Shown piece by piece: positions 1-5,801 of a stretch of 6,049 nt of DNA. Below the pieces are notes generated by a model, which worked only from the letters and a program-made list of their open reading frames with translations, made no database searches and was not told where the DNA came from. Position 1 is the stretch's first letter; every line of letters begins with the position of its first letter. Origin of the DNA: Butyrivibrio sp. UBA3740 (GTDB taxonomy: Bacteria; Bacillota; Clostridia; Lachnospirales; Lachnospiraceae); contig DFGW01000218.1 in assembly GCA_002372465.1 (NCBI GenBank), positions 1 through 6,049 on the forward strand, written 5' to 3'. The position numbers and the translations under genes were made by a program.

Positions 1-293
1 TCAGCTCTCTGGTCAAACTGGCCGGGAAGGGCCTCAATGCTGAATACCTTTGCATTCTCCGGGATGTCGATGGTCTCTCTGTAAAGAATGTCTACAGGGG
101 GCTCAGAGAACACTGTTACTACAGCCTTTTCAAAGACATCATCGGATACATTTTCAACATCGTACCTGATGAAGATTCTTACCTTCTCAACGCTCTTGAT
201 CCCAAGATAGCCTGAGATCTCTGCCTTTAGTTCTTTTGCCTTTCCTGCAAAGGGTTCCTTCTTTTCTACGAAGATTCTTTTTACTGCGCTCAT
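1..293 (-). CDS. purL: Phosphoribosylformylglycinamidine synthase, N-terminal part (cut by left edge)
   Basis: Only the first 97 residues are in the window; the gene continues past base 1. PurL makes formylglycinamidine ribonucleotide from FGAR, glutamine and ATP in cytoplasmic de novo purine synthesis. The visible part starts MSAVKRIFVEKKEPF and contains GIKSVEKVRIFIRYDVE (31-47), VFSEPPVD (61-68) and LPGQFDQRA (89-97). These match, from memory, the N-terminal domain of the large single-chain clostridial PurL (about 1250 residues) rather than the small PurS/PurL/PurQ type. The ATG at 291-293 is preceded by AGGAGAG (297-303) three bases away, a short spacing. Codons read open to the edge. No convincing promoter is seen in the 30 bases between the upstream terminator and the start. 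Family assignment is strong; the rest of the protein cannot be checked here. Confidence 0.9.
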   Translation of the reverse strand, partial: MSAVKRIFVEKKEPFAGKAKELKAEISGYLGIKSVEKVRIFIRYDVENVSDDVFEKAVVTVFSEPPVDILYRETIDIPENAKVFSIEALPGQFDQRA

Positions 294-322
294 AGTCTCT
301 CCTCTTCATTTTACTTATTTTC

Positions 323-357
323 AAAAAAAGTGCTTAATGATTACTTAAGCACTTTTT
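323..357 (-). terminator. Intrinsic terminator of the DUF6508-like/TetR operon
   Basis: Read on the minus strand, a 13-bp stem (345-357 with 325-337) encloses a 7-base loop, and a run of seven T (329-323) partly overlaps the 3' arm. The core is GTGCTTAA/TTAAGCAC. It lies 9 bases after the tetR stop, as expected for the end of that transcript. The plus strand also has a short T run after the hairpin, so weak activity in both directions is possible. The stem is AT-rich, so efficiency is uncertain. Confidence 0.82.
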
Positions 358-366
358 ATTTAACGA

Positions 367-963
367 TTAATTATTTAATTCATCCGGGACTAATCCCTCT
401 AATACATACATAAGTTCTTTGTCGATGGCTTCTTCGGAGACGCCGATAGTCTTGGAAGCGATCTTGAGGCCTTCCACCACATACATAAGATTGCGAGCAC
501 AGCCTAAAGGGTTCTCACAATAAAACTCGTCGTTCTCTACGCCATTTTCTATAAGCTTTTCAACAATACGAACTGCTGTATCAAACTGATTCTTAAGGGG
601 ATTGTCCTTGGCAGTCACCTTATGAAGTGAGAAATACTCATAGGTGGCAACGGTAAGATTGTTCTTCTTCCGAAGGATTTCTTTCTTTTGTTCCTTCAGA
701 AAAAGAGCTAACATATCACCGGCAGATGCGTCGCCGGAAAGAGCAGCTACAACTGCCTCTTCATCGTCTTCGGAAGTATCATCGGCAAGAACCGCCAAAA
801 ACAGCTCTTCAGTACTGGAAAAATAGAGATAAAGACCCCCACGACTGATATCGCAGGCATCTACCACATCCTTCATGGTGACGTTCTTGAAGCCCTTTTC
901 AGCAAAGACTTCTCTGGCCTTCTCCAGGATGTACTTTTTCTTCTGTACTGACTTCTCTCCCAA
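367..963 (-). CDS. TetR/AcrR-family transcriptional regulator
   Basis: A 198-residue protein, the usual TetR-family length. Residues 8-57 form the TetR DNA-binding domain: an ILEKAREVFAEKGF helix, TMKDVVDACDIS, and the recognition helix with the hallmark RGGLYLYFSSTEELF (41-55). The rest (about 60-198) is a helical ligand-binding and dimerisation domain of no recognisable subtype, so the effector is unknown. The start is TTG at 961-963, supported by GGAGGAG (970-976) six bases upstream. There is no ATG between the HTH and the RBS, and starting later would remove helix 1. It follows the DUF6508-like gene by 42 bases on the same strand and is closed by a hairpin terminator, so the two are probably co-transcribed. 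By family habit it may repress its own operon. Residues 62-70 are strikingly acidic (DTSEDDEEA). Confidence 0.92.
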   Translation of the reverse strand: MGEKSVQKKKYILEKAREVFAEKGFKNVTMKDVVDACDISRGGLYLYFSSTEELFLAVLADDTSEDDEEAVVAALSGDASAGDMLALFLKEQKKEILRKKNNLTVATYEYFSLHKVTAKDNPLKNQFDTAVRIVEKLIENGVENDEFYCENPLGCARNLMYVVEGLKIASKTIGVSEEAIDKELMYVLEGLVPDELNN

Positions 964-969
964 ATCAAA

Positions 970-976
970 CTCCTCC
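970..976 (-). promoter_or_regulatory. Ribosome binding site that fixes the TTG start of the TetR gene
   Basis: The minus strand reads GGAGGAG-TTTGAT-TTG, a near-consensus Shine-Dalgarno sequence six bases before the TTG codon. A strong site ahead of a weak start codon is what picks TTG as the start. Confidence 0.8.
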
Positions 977-1005
977 AGCCTTTAATTCAACCTCAGCTAG
1001 TCCTC

Positions 1006-1482
1006 TCACCTGGTGGTCTCCTGACCCCAGAAACGAACCAGATCATCCATCTTCTTAATAACGTTGTACAAAACTCCGTTACGGACTCCCTCTCCCCAGA
1101 CAGAGCCCTTAGTCATACCTGAAAGGACGTACTTCGAAAGGATTCCTGCCAGATCATCCATATCCCTGATCTGAGCACCTGCAATAAAATTCAGCTCATC
1201 CTTAGCAGTATTAAGACGGTTTCTGGAATAAACATAGACATAGTTGCGATCCATAAGATTGGTGTTCTGCGCTGCCCTAACAAAAGCAAGCAGATTTGAG
1301 TCATAAACAGGAAATGGCATGGATTTAAGATCGCTGTTGGAATAGCTCTGGGCTACCTCATTGCTGGCATTATCCCGAAGCCAATTCAGGTAAGGTGTTA
1401 TCTTGGATAACTCCGGACGATATCTTAAAACGATGTCCTCAACACTGTTCTCGTTGACACTTCCGTCATTTTCTATACCCAT
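1006..1482 (-). CDS. Small uncharacterised protein, DUF6508-like
   Basis: A 158-residue protein with no signal peptide or membrane helix, so probably cytoplasmic. From memory it resembles the DUF6508 group: an N-terminal ITPYLNWLRD segment (28-37), then MPFPVYDSNLLAFV (55-68), LMDRNYVYVYSR (76-87), a helix with DMDDLAGILSKYVLSGM (107-123), and a C-terminal VWGEGVRNGVLYNVIKKM (128-145). No catalytic motif is apparent and I do not assign a function. Two starts are possible: GTG at 1492-1494 (162 residues) or ATG at 1480-1482. I chose ATG because AAGGTG lies nine bases before it, while the GTG is part of that very site. It is the first gene of a probable operon with the TetR gene. An extended -10 promoter lies about 80 bases upstream. 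Confidence 0.7.
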   Translation of the reverse strand: MGIENDGSVNENSVEDIVLRYRPELSKITPYLNWLRDNASNEVAQSYSNSDLKSMPFPVYDSNLLAFVRAAQNTNLMDRNYVYVYSRNRLNTAKDELNFIAGAQIRDMDDLAGILSKYVLSGMTKGSVWGEGVRNGVLYNVIKKMDDLVRFWGQETTR

Positions 1483-1491
1483 CAGAACCCG

Positions 1492-1501
1492 CACCTTTCC
1501 T
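1492..1501 (-). promoter_or_regulatory. Ribosome binding site of the DUF6508-like gene
   Basis: The minus strand reads AGGAAAGGTG. Its AAGGTG part is nine bases before the ATG at 1480-1482. The GTG that would extend the protein by four residues lies inside this sequence, which argues against it as the start. Confidence 0.55.
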
Positions 1502-1561
1502 GGCTTTGCGCCATTTAAAGAATAGAATTTCTGTCAAAATATCCGGTCATAACTCCAAAAC

Positions 1562-1570
1562 ATTATAGCA
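1562..1570 (-). promoter_or_regulatory. Extended -10 promoter of the DUF6508-like/TetR operon
   Basis: On the minus strand TGCTATAAT gives a perfect -10 hexamer (1562-1567) with the extended TG element. The -35 position (TGTACT, 17-base spacer) is poor, as is usual for extended -10 promoters, and falls inside one of the AAGTACA repeats. Transcription would start near 1555, giving a leader of about 70 bases. Confidence 0.65.
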
Positions 1571-1590
1571 AGTACAACGCAAAAAGTACA
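1570..1590. repeat. Two AAGTACA direct repeats in the divergent promoter region
   Basis: AAGTACA occurs at 1570-1576 and 1584-1590, starting 14 bases apart. One copy touches the TG element of the leftward promoter; the other covers its -35 position. The placement suits an operator or activator site, but the repeat is short and direct rather than inverted, which is not the usual form of a TetR operator. Function is inferred from position only. Confidence 0.4.
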
Positions 1591-1620
1591 GATGGAAAAA
1601 ACAGAAAGTTATCATTTGCA

Positions 1621-1649
1621 TTGCATGAAATATGCGGGGAACGTAAAAT
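1621..1649 (+). promoter_or_regulatory. Probable sigma-A promoter of the LysR-family gene
   Basis: TTGCAT (1621-1626) and TAAAAT (1644-1649) are separated by 17 bases. This predicts a start near 1656 and a leader of about 25 bases before the ATG at 1681. An imperfect dyad, ATTT-N10-AAAT (1614-1631), overlaps the -35 element and could be an autoregulatory LysR site. A second TTGCAT lies at 1616-1621. Confidence 0.55.
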
Positions 1650-1669
1650 TAATGAAAAGATATGTTTAT

Positions 1670-1674
1670 GGGAG
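1670..1674 (+). promoter_or_regulatory. Ribosome binding site that fixes the start of the LysR-family gene
   Basis: GGGAG lies six bases before the ATG at 1681. It selects that ATG over a TTG 20 codons upstream, which lies in the promoter. Confidence 0.7.
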
Positions 1675-1680
1675 AATTCC

Positions 1681-2574
1681 ATGGTAGATAATCTGGAGTA
1701 TTATAAAGTCTTTTTTCATGTAGGGAGACTACATAGTATAACCCTTGCGGCAAAAGAGCTGTCGATCTCACAGCCCGCGGTCAGCCAGTCCATACACCAG
1801 CTGGAGCGCAATCTTGGCTGCACTCTTTTTCAGAGGACAGCCCGGGGTATGAAATTTACCGCTGAGGGAGACCTTCTTTTCAGATATATAGAGAGGGGCT
1901 ATGAACAGATTGAGCTGGGCGAACAGCGCCTTGAGCAAATGCTCCATCTGGATGCCGGTGAGGTCAGAATCGGGGCCAGTGACATGACTCTTCGTTTCTT
2001 CCTGCTGCCCTACCTTGAGAAGTTCCATGAGCTCTACCCAGGCATCAAGGTCACCGTTACCAATGGTCCAACCCCGGAGACACTGACCTACCTTGATCAG
2101 GACCGGATAGACTTTGGCGTTATCTCATCTCCCTTTCAGGAAAAAGAGAACTACTCCTTCTTTCCGGTTGCAGAAATAAAGGACACTTTCGTAGCCGGAA
2201 GAAAGTTTATTCAATATAAGAATAAGACCCTGGATTTTTCAGACCTTGAAAAGATTCCCCTGATCATGCTGGAGGGTAAATCAAGTACCAGGTCCTATGT
2301 GGATGCATTTCTTTCAGATTGCGGTCTGGAGCTTCACCCTGAGTTTGAGCTTGCCACCAGCGATATGATAGTACAGTTCGCCCTAAGGAACCTGGGCGTG
2401 GGCTGCGTAATGAAAAACTTTGCCGACGAATTTCTTGATAGCGGCGTCTTATTCGAACTTCGCTTTAATAAGATACTTCCATCCAGACAGATCTGCGTGG
2501 TAACCGATGATTCAAGGCCCCTATCCCTGGCAGCTTCCAAGCTTCTGGAGCTAATTAAAAATGACAGAAAATAA
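1681..2574 (+). CDS. LysR-family transcriptional regulator
   Basis: A 297-residue protein, the standard LysR-type length. Residues 4-62 are the winged helix-turn-helix: LEYYKVFFHVGRLHSITLAA, then the recognition region SISQPAVSQSIHQLE (28-42), then LGCTLFQRTARGMKFTAEG (45-63). A linker helix spans about 64-90. Residues 93-297 are the periplasmic-binding-protein-like effector domain, opening with EVRIGASD and containing LPYLEKFHELYPGIKV (109-124). The effector cannot be read from sequence. It is transcribed away from the DUF6508-like/TetR operon, the classic layout for a LysR regulator of a divergent target, so control of that operon or of itself is plausible. It converges with the kinase operon and shares its terminator. 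The stop codon is already part of the terminator stem. Confidence 0.95.
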   Translation: MVDNLEYYKVFFHVGRLHSITLAAKELSISQPAVSQSIHQLERNLGCTLFQRTARGMKFTAEGDLLFRYIERGYEQIELGEQRLEQMLHLDAGEVRIGASDMTLRFFLLPYLEKFHELYPGIKVTVTNGPTPETLTYLDQDRIDFGVISSPFQEKENYSFFPVAEIKDTFVAGRKFIQYKNKTLDFSDLEKIPLIMLEGKSSTRSYVDAFLSDCGLELHPEFELATSDMIVQFALRNLGVGCVMKNFADEFLDSGVLFELRFNKILPSRQICVVTDDSRPLSLAASKLLELIKNDRK

Positions 2575-2612
2575 AAGGACGGTCCGCCTCAAATCAGGTG
2601 GACCGTCCTTTT
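2573..2612. terminator. Shared bidirectional intrinsic terminator between the LysR gene and the kinase gene
   Basis: A 17-bp stem (2573-2589 with 2596-2612) has a GC-rich core, GGACGGTCC, and a 6-base loop. The A-run/T-run flanks give a T tract in both directions. In plus-strand RNA position 2586 pairs with 2599 as G-U; in minus-strand RNA the same position is an A-C mismatch, so the hairpin is slightly stronger for the LysR transcript. The left arm overlaps the LysR stop codon. The kinase stop is 10 bases from the right end. Confidence 0.92.
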
Positions 2613-2621
2613 TGTAACATA

Positions 2622-5600
2622 TTATTCCAGCTCAGCGAGCTTATCTTTGTAGCTTTTGTAGAATTCCAGGAGCTTATTGTTATTCTGCTCTATGAAGCTT
2701 AAGTCTTCTTCCTTGCCGGCCCTCTCAAGGGACTCAGCCATGGACGATAGCTCTTTTGCTCCGATCATCTTGCTGGTGCTCTTAAGGGCATGTACCTTGA
2801 TGGTGTAAAAAGAAATATCCCCGCGTTTTAATGAATCATCAATCTCTTCTGCCCTGCTGTCTATGGAGTCGCGATATGCGCGCAAAAACTTCTTGAAGGC
2901 TTCTTCACTTCCGCAGTATTTAAGCCCATCTTCAACGCTAATTCCTTCTATAGCCAAAAATTCTGAAGGCTTTGCTTCGTCAGCTAAAGCGCCCTGCGGT
3001 TCAGCCTCCGAAGCAGAATCAGATGATGTTTCACCTTTCTTTTCAGGAGCTTTCGGGCTCTGTTCCTCTGGCTGTTCCGGTTCATCGAAGAGCGCTCCGA
3101 GGTCATAGTTCTTTTCACCCTTAATGAGGTACTGAAGGCCAAAAGAGCCTTCTCCGCAGTTGGCTGCTACTCCGGCGGAGGTGCGCTGGAAAACAATGTG
3201 GTCAAAGGACACGCGCTCACGTATACGCTCTTCTATCCAGATCAGGTCCTCTTCATCCATTCCAACATAGGGTACGATAAGGAGCGAGGTATCCGGAATC
3301 CTGCTTCCCGTAAAGGCATGATCCAGGTATTTTTCGTAGCATTTCCTTATATTTCCGAAAAGAAGTCCTCCGACTCCAAGTTTGTCGTTCTTTATCCTGA
3401 GCACAGGATGCAGCCAGAGGGTTGTGAGTATATTGTTGATGGCAGGATTTAGTTTTCCCTGCCTTGTGATAGTCTCAGTACTCCTGGTTACAAAGCTGCA
3501 ATGTAACCGCATCTTGGCTTCTTCAAGTTCAGCCACAATCTTCTCCACAGGAAGATTCTGACTTGCAAGACGCCAGGCGATAAGGACAAGCATTCCATAG
3601 GCGCTTGAGAGGGACTCCGAGTTGATAACAGAGACATTTCCAAAGCTCTTGGATGCCCGAAGCGCCCTTTCATACTCTTCGCTGGTTCCGCTGGAAAATG
3701 CAACGAAGATAAGATGATGAGCCTTCTCAAGCTCTTTTGCAAAGAAGTTCACGTAAGTTTCTTCTGTAGGTGCCTCTGTCCGGACGCTCTTACTCTCATC
3801 CTTCATATACCTGATGAGCTCTTCGGCATCGATATCAACATTGTCGTCAAAGATTCCCTCATTGGTAAATACCCTGCAGGGGATTATGCTGATTCCAAGG
3901 TCTCTTACCAGGTTTGCCGGAAGATCACTTGTACTGTTTGCTGCAATTGCCACAGCTTTTTTCTTGTAATATCTGCTGCCTGTATTTATAAGGGAATCAG
4001 TCATTTCGAGATTTGCACTGCTGACCACCTTATCCTTCGGAAGGTGTGAAAGGAGCATAGCCTCCATCTCGTGCCCGGAGACAGGCTTTACGAGATAACC
4101 GTCAAATCCGGTCCTGTTATAAAGCTCTACCATCTCGCTTCCTGCATTGGCAGTAAAGGCGATGATAGGTACATCCAGGTTCATGCCGCCCTTCTGGTTT
4201 CTTATCTTCTCAAAGCACTCAAGGCCGTCCATTTCAGGCATCAGATGATCCATCAGGATCACGTCATACCGGTTATACAGGGTGTAGCCCAGAGCTTCCT
4301 GGCCAGAAGATGCCAGATCCACAGTTATATCTGTGCCCTCAAGAAGCTTTCCTTCCACCTCCAGATTCATCTCGTTGTCATCTACAATTAGTATCCTTGC
4401 TCCCGGGGCAGTGAAGCTGTGTTCAAATTTCTCAGGGGCTGAGATATCCCGGATATTTGAAATGTTCAGATTTCCGACAGAATTGCCGGATGAAACGCCC
4501 TGTCGTATCGAAACCTCAAAGGAAGATTCCTGGGAATAAACACTGTTCACCTTGATCTGACCGTCCATGAGTTCCACAAGATGCTTTACTATGGAAAGTC
4601 CAAGACCGGTTCCTTCTATGTGACGATTCCTCTCCTCTTCCTGACGCCTGAAAACATCAAAAAGATTCGGCAGAGCCTCAGCCTTTATGCCAATGCCCGT
4701 ATCGGAAACACTGATATTTAAGAGTACATCTCCGTCATCAAGACGCTCACACTCCATATGAAGGCCAATAGATCCCTCATTGGTGTACTTTACTGCATTA
4801 TTGAGCAGGTTGATCAGTATCTGCTTTATTCTGACCTCGTCGCCGTAAAGATTCGCAGGCACATCCGGGTCTATATCCACATTGAACTGCAGTCCCTTTT
4901 TCTCAGCCTTAAGCCAGATAATATTGACGATCTCGGAAAGGAGTGACGCTACGCTGTATTCCGTAGGGACAATCTCCATCTTGCCTGCCTCGATCTTGCC
5001 GACATCGAGGATATCATTTATAAGGGTCAAAAGAAGTTTTCCTGCGCCTTGAATGTTCATGGCATCCTTTCGGATCTCGTCTGAAGCATCCGCCTGGCGA
5101 AGTATGAGCTCATTAAAACCAAGGACAGTATTTATAGGCGTTCTGATCTCATGGCTCATGCTGGAAAAGAAGCGGCTCTGGGCCTTATTCATTGCTTCCA
5201 GTTCCCTGGTCTTTTCATTGGAAAGTCTTACCTCCCTCTGATAGAGCCTGGTCTGGAAAACAGTTACCACTGCCAGAACAAAGGATACGATAATAAGTGC
5301 AACATAGCTGTCAAAAAAGCTTCCCCATCTGCTAAACTGCAACACGTATTCAGGATGGTAGTAAGAAATGATCCAGCATACCAGAAGAATAACAGCACCC
5401 TGGGCACACATCAACATTCTCATATTCCCATCCAGTATCAGCACCATATAGTATCCGCCAAGGATAAGCCAGATGGGAGTACCACCGTTTATTCCGCCGT
5501 TTGTAAAGAACATGGCAGGAAGAAATATCAAGGACAGAATTATCGCCAGCATTATCCTTGCCTGTTTTATCTTTTTTCTCCTGTATGCATAAACCACATA

Positions 5601-5801
5601 GGCGGTAAAGAACAAAGCGCCAAACATGGTTGAGATTGTGGCCGTCAAAGGTTCCCTCATGATCAGTCCGCAGGGAACAGCCAGGTAGAGGGCAATAACC
5701 ATGGAAATAGAGAAGACCATAAAAGATCTGTCGGCAATATTTATGGTTGAATCATTGAGAAAGGCAAATAGCTGTGTCTTAAATCTACTTAAAAACTTCA
5801 T
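2622..5801 (-). CDS. Membrane hybrid histidine kinase with receiver, DegV and Hpt domains
   Basis: A 1059-residue phosphorelay sensor. Residues about 27-183 hold six hydrophobic helices with short loops and no sizeable extracellular domain. About 184-210 is a charged coiled-coil linker. HisKA follows with SHEIRTP, phospho-acceptor H217. HATPase_c (about 318-434) shows the N box NLLNNAVKYT (331-340), DTGIGI (367-372) and GTGLGLSI (397-404), so the kinase looks active. The receiver (468-588) has D474/D475, phospho-acceptor D518 (MDHLMPEMDG), T550 and K572. Residues 614-893 are a full DegV domain. An acidic Pro/Glu/Ser tether (903-948) leads to an Hpt domain with HALKSTSKMIG, phospho-acceptor H1004. 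The ATG overlaps the preceding stop (ATGA) and has AAGGGAGGG (5809-5817) seven bases upstream, so translation is probably coupled. The reading frame is continuous with no sign of a frameshift. The signal sensed is unknown; the DegV fold suggests fatty acid. Confidence 0.95.
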   Translation of the reverse strand: MKFLSRFKTQLFAFLNDSTINIADRSFMVFSISMVIALYLAVPCGLIMREPLTATISTMFGALFFTAYVVYAYRRKKIKQARIMLAIILSLIFLPAMFFTNGGINGGTPIWLILGGYYMVLILDGNMRMLMCAQGAVILLVCWIISYYHPEYVLQFSRWGSFFDSYVALIIVSFVLAVVTVFQTRLYQREVRLSNEKTRELEAMNKAQSRFFSSMSHEIRTPINTVLGFNELILRQADASDEIRKDAMNIQGAGKLLLTLINDILDVGKIEAGKMEIVPTEYSVASLLSEIVNIIWLKAEKKGLQFNVDIDPDVPANLYGDEVRIKQILINLLNNAVKYTNEGSIGLHMECERLDDGDVLLNISVSDTGIGIKAEALPNLFDVFRRQEEERNRHIEGTGLGLSIVKHLVELMDGQIKVNSVYSQESSFEVSIRQGVSSGNSVGNLNISNIRDISAPEKFEHSFTAPGARILIVDDNEMNLEVEGKLLEGTDITVDLASSGQEALGYTLYNRYDVILMDHLMPEMDGLECFEKIRNQKGGMNLDVPIIAFTANAGSEMVELYNRTGFDGYLVKPVSGHEMEAMLLSHLPKDKVVSSANLEMTDSLINTGSRYYKKKAVAIAANSTSDLPANLVRDLGISIIPCRVFTNEGIFDDNVDIDAEELIRYMKDESKSVRTEAPTEETYVNFFAKELEKAHHLIFVAFSSGTSEEYERALRASKSFGNVSVINSESLSSAYGMLVLIAWRLASQNLPVEKIVAELEEAKMRLHCSFVTRSTETITRQGKLNPAINNILTTLWLHPVLRIKNDKLGVGGLLFGNIRKCYEKYLDHAFTGSRIPDTSLLIVPYVGMDEEDLIWIEERIRERVSFDHIVFQRTSAGVAANCGEGSFGLQYLIKGEKNYDLGALFDEPEQPEEQSPKAPEKKGETSSDSASEAEPQGALADEAKPSEFLAIEGISVEDGLKYCGSEEAFKKFLRAYRDSIDSRAEEIDDSLKRGDISFYTIKVHALKSTSKMIGAKELSSMAESLERAGKEEDLSFIEQNNNKLLEFYKSYKDKLAELE
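3123..3962 (-). other. DegV (FakB-like fatty-acid-binding) domain within the hybrid kinase
   Basis: Residues 614-893 of the kinase match the DegV/EDD family over its whole usual length of about 280 residues. Landmarks are VAIAANSTSDLP (617-628, family V-TDSTADLP), VRTEAP (673-678, family TSQP), FSSGTSEEYERA (702-713, family SSKLSGTYQSA), VINSESLSSAYGMLVL (725-740, family DSKSASMGLG) and TRQGKL (779-784, family RKGGRI). The domain ends with NCGEGSFGL (881-889, family HTGPGALG). DegV proteins such as FakB bind a fatty acid and present it to the kinase FakA. Here T675 and S707 appear to keep the carboxylate-contact positions, while the usual His near the C-terminus aligns with N881. Lipid binding is inferred from fold and not shown. 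Confidence 0.85.

Noticed and set aside
1621..1680. Twenty-residue N-terminal extension of the LysR protein from a TTG at 1621
   Set aside because: The extension lies in the predicted promoter, lacks a ribosome binding site, and would precede the normal LysR N-terminus. ATG at 1681 has GGGAG six bases upstream.
1768..2028. Minus-strand open frame of 86 codons inside the LysR gene
   Set aside because: It is antisense to the LysR HTH and linker region, with no motif and no promoter or terminator of its own.
2622..4004. The DegV-Hpt half as a separate gene starting at Met600 (4002-4004)
   Set aside because: The frame is continuous with the receiver domain, there is no stop, and the nearest Shine-Dalgarno-like AAGGTGG is about 20 bases from that ATG, too far to support a start.
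3714..4391. Plus-strand open frames opposite the receiver and DegV regions (111 and 106 codons)
   Set aside because: They mirror a continuous gene with clear domains on the other strand, and no ribosome binding site or family signature was seen.
5151..5633. Plus-strand open frame of 160 codons opposite the kinase membrane and HisKA region
   Set aside because: It lies wholly antisense to a well-supported gene, and its translation has no recognisable motif. It is a shadow of the codon pattern.
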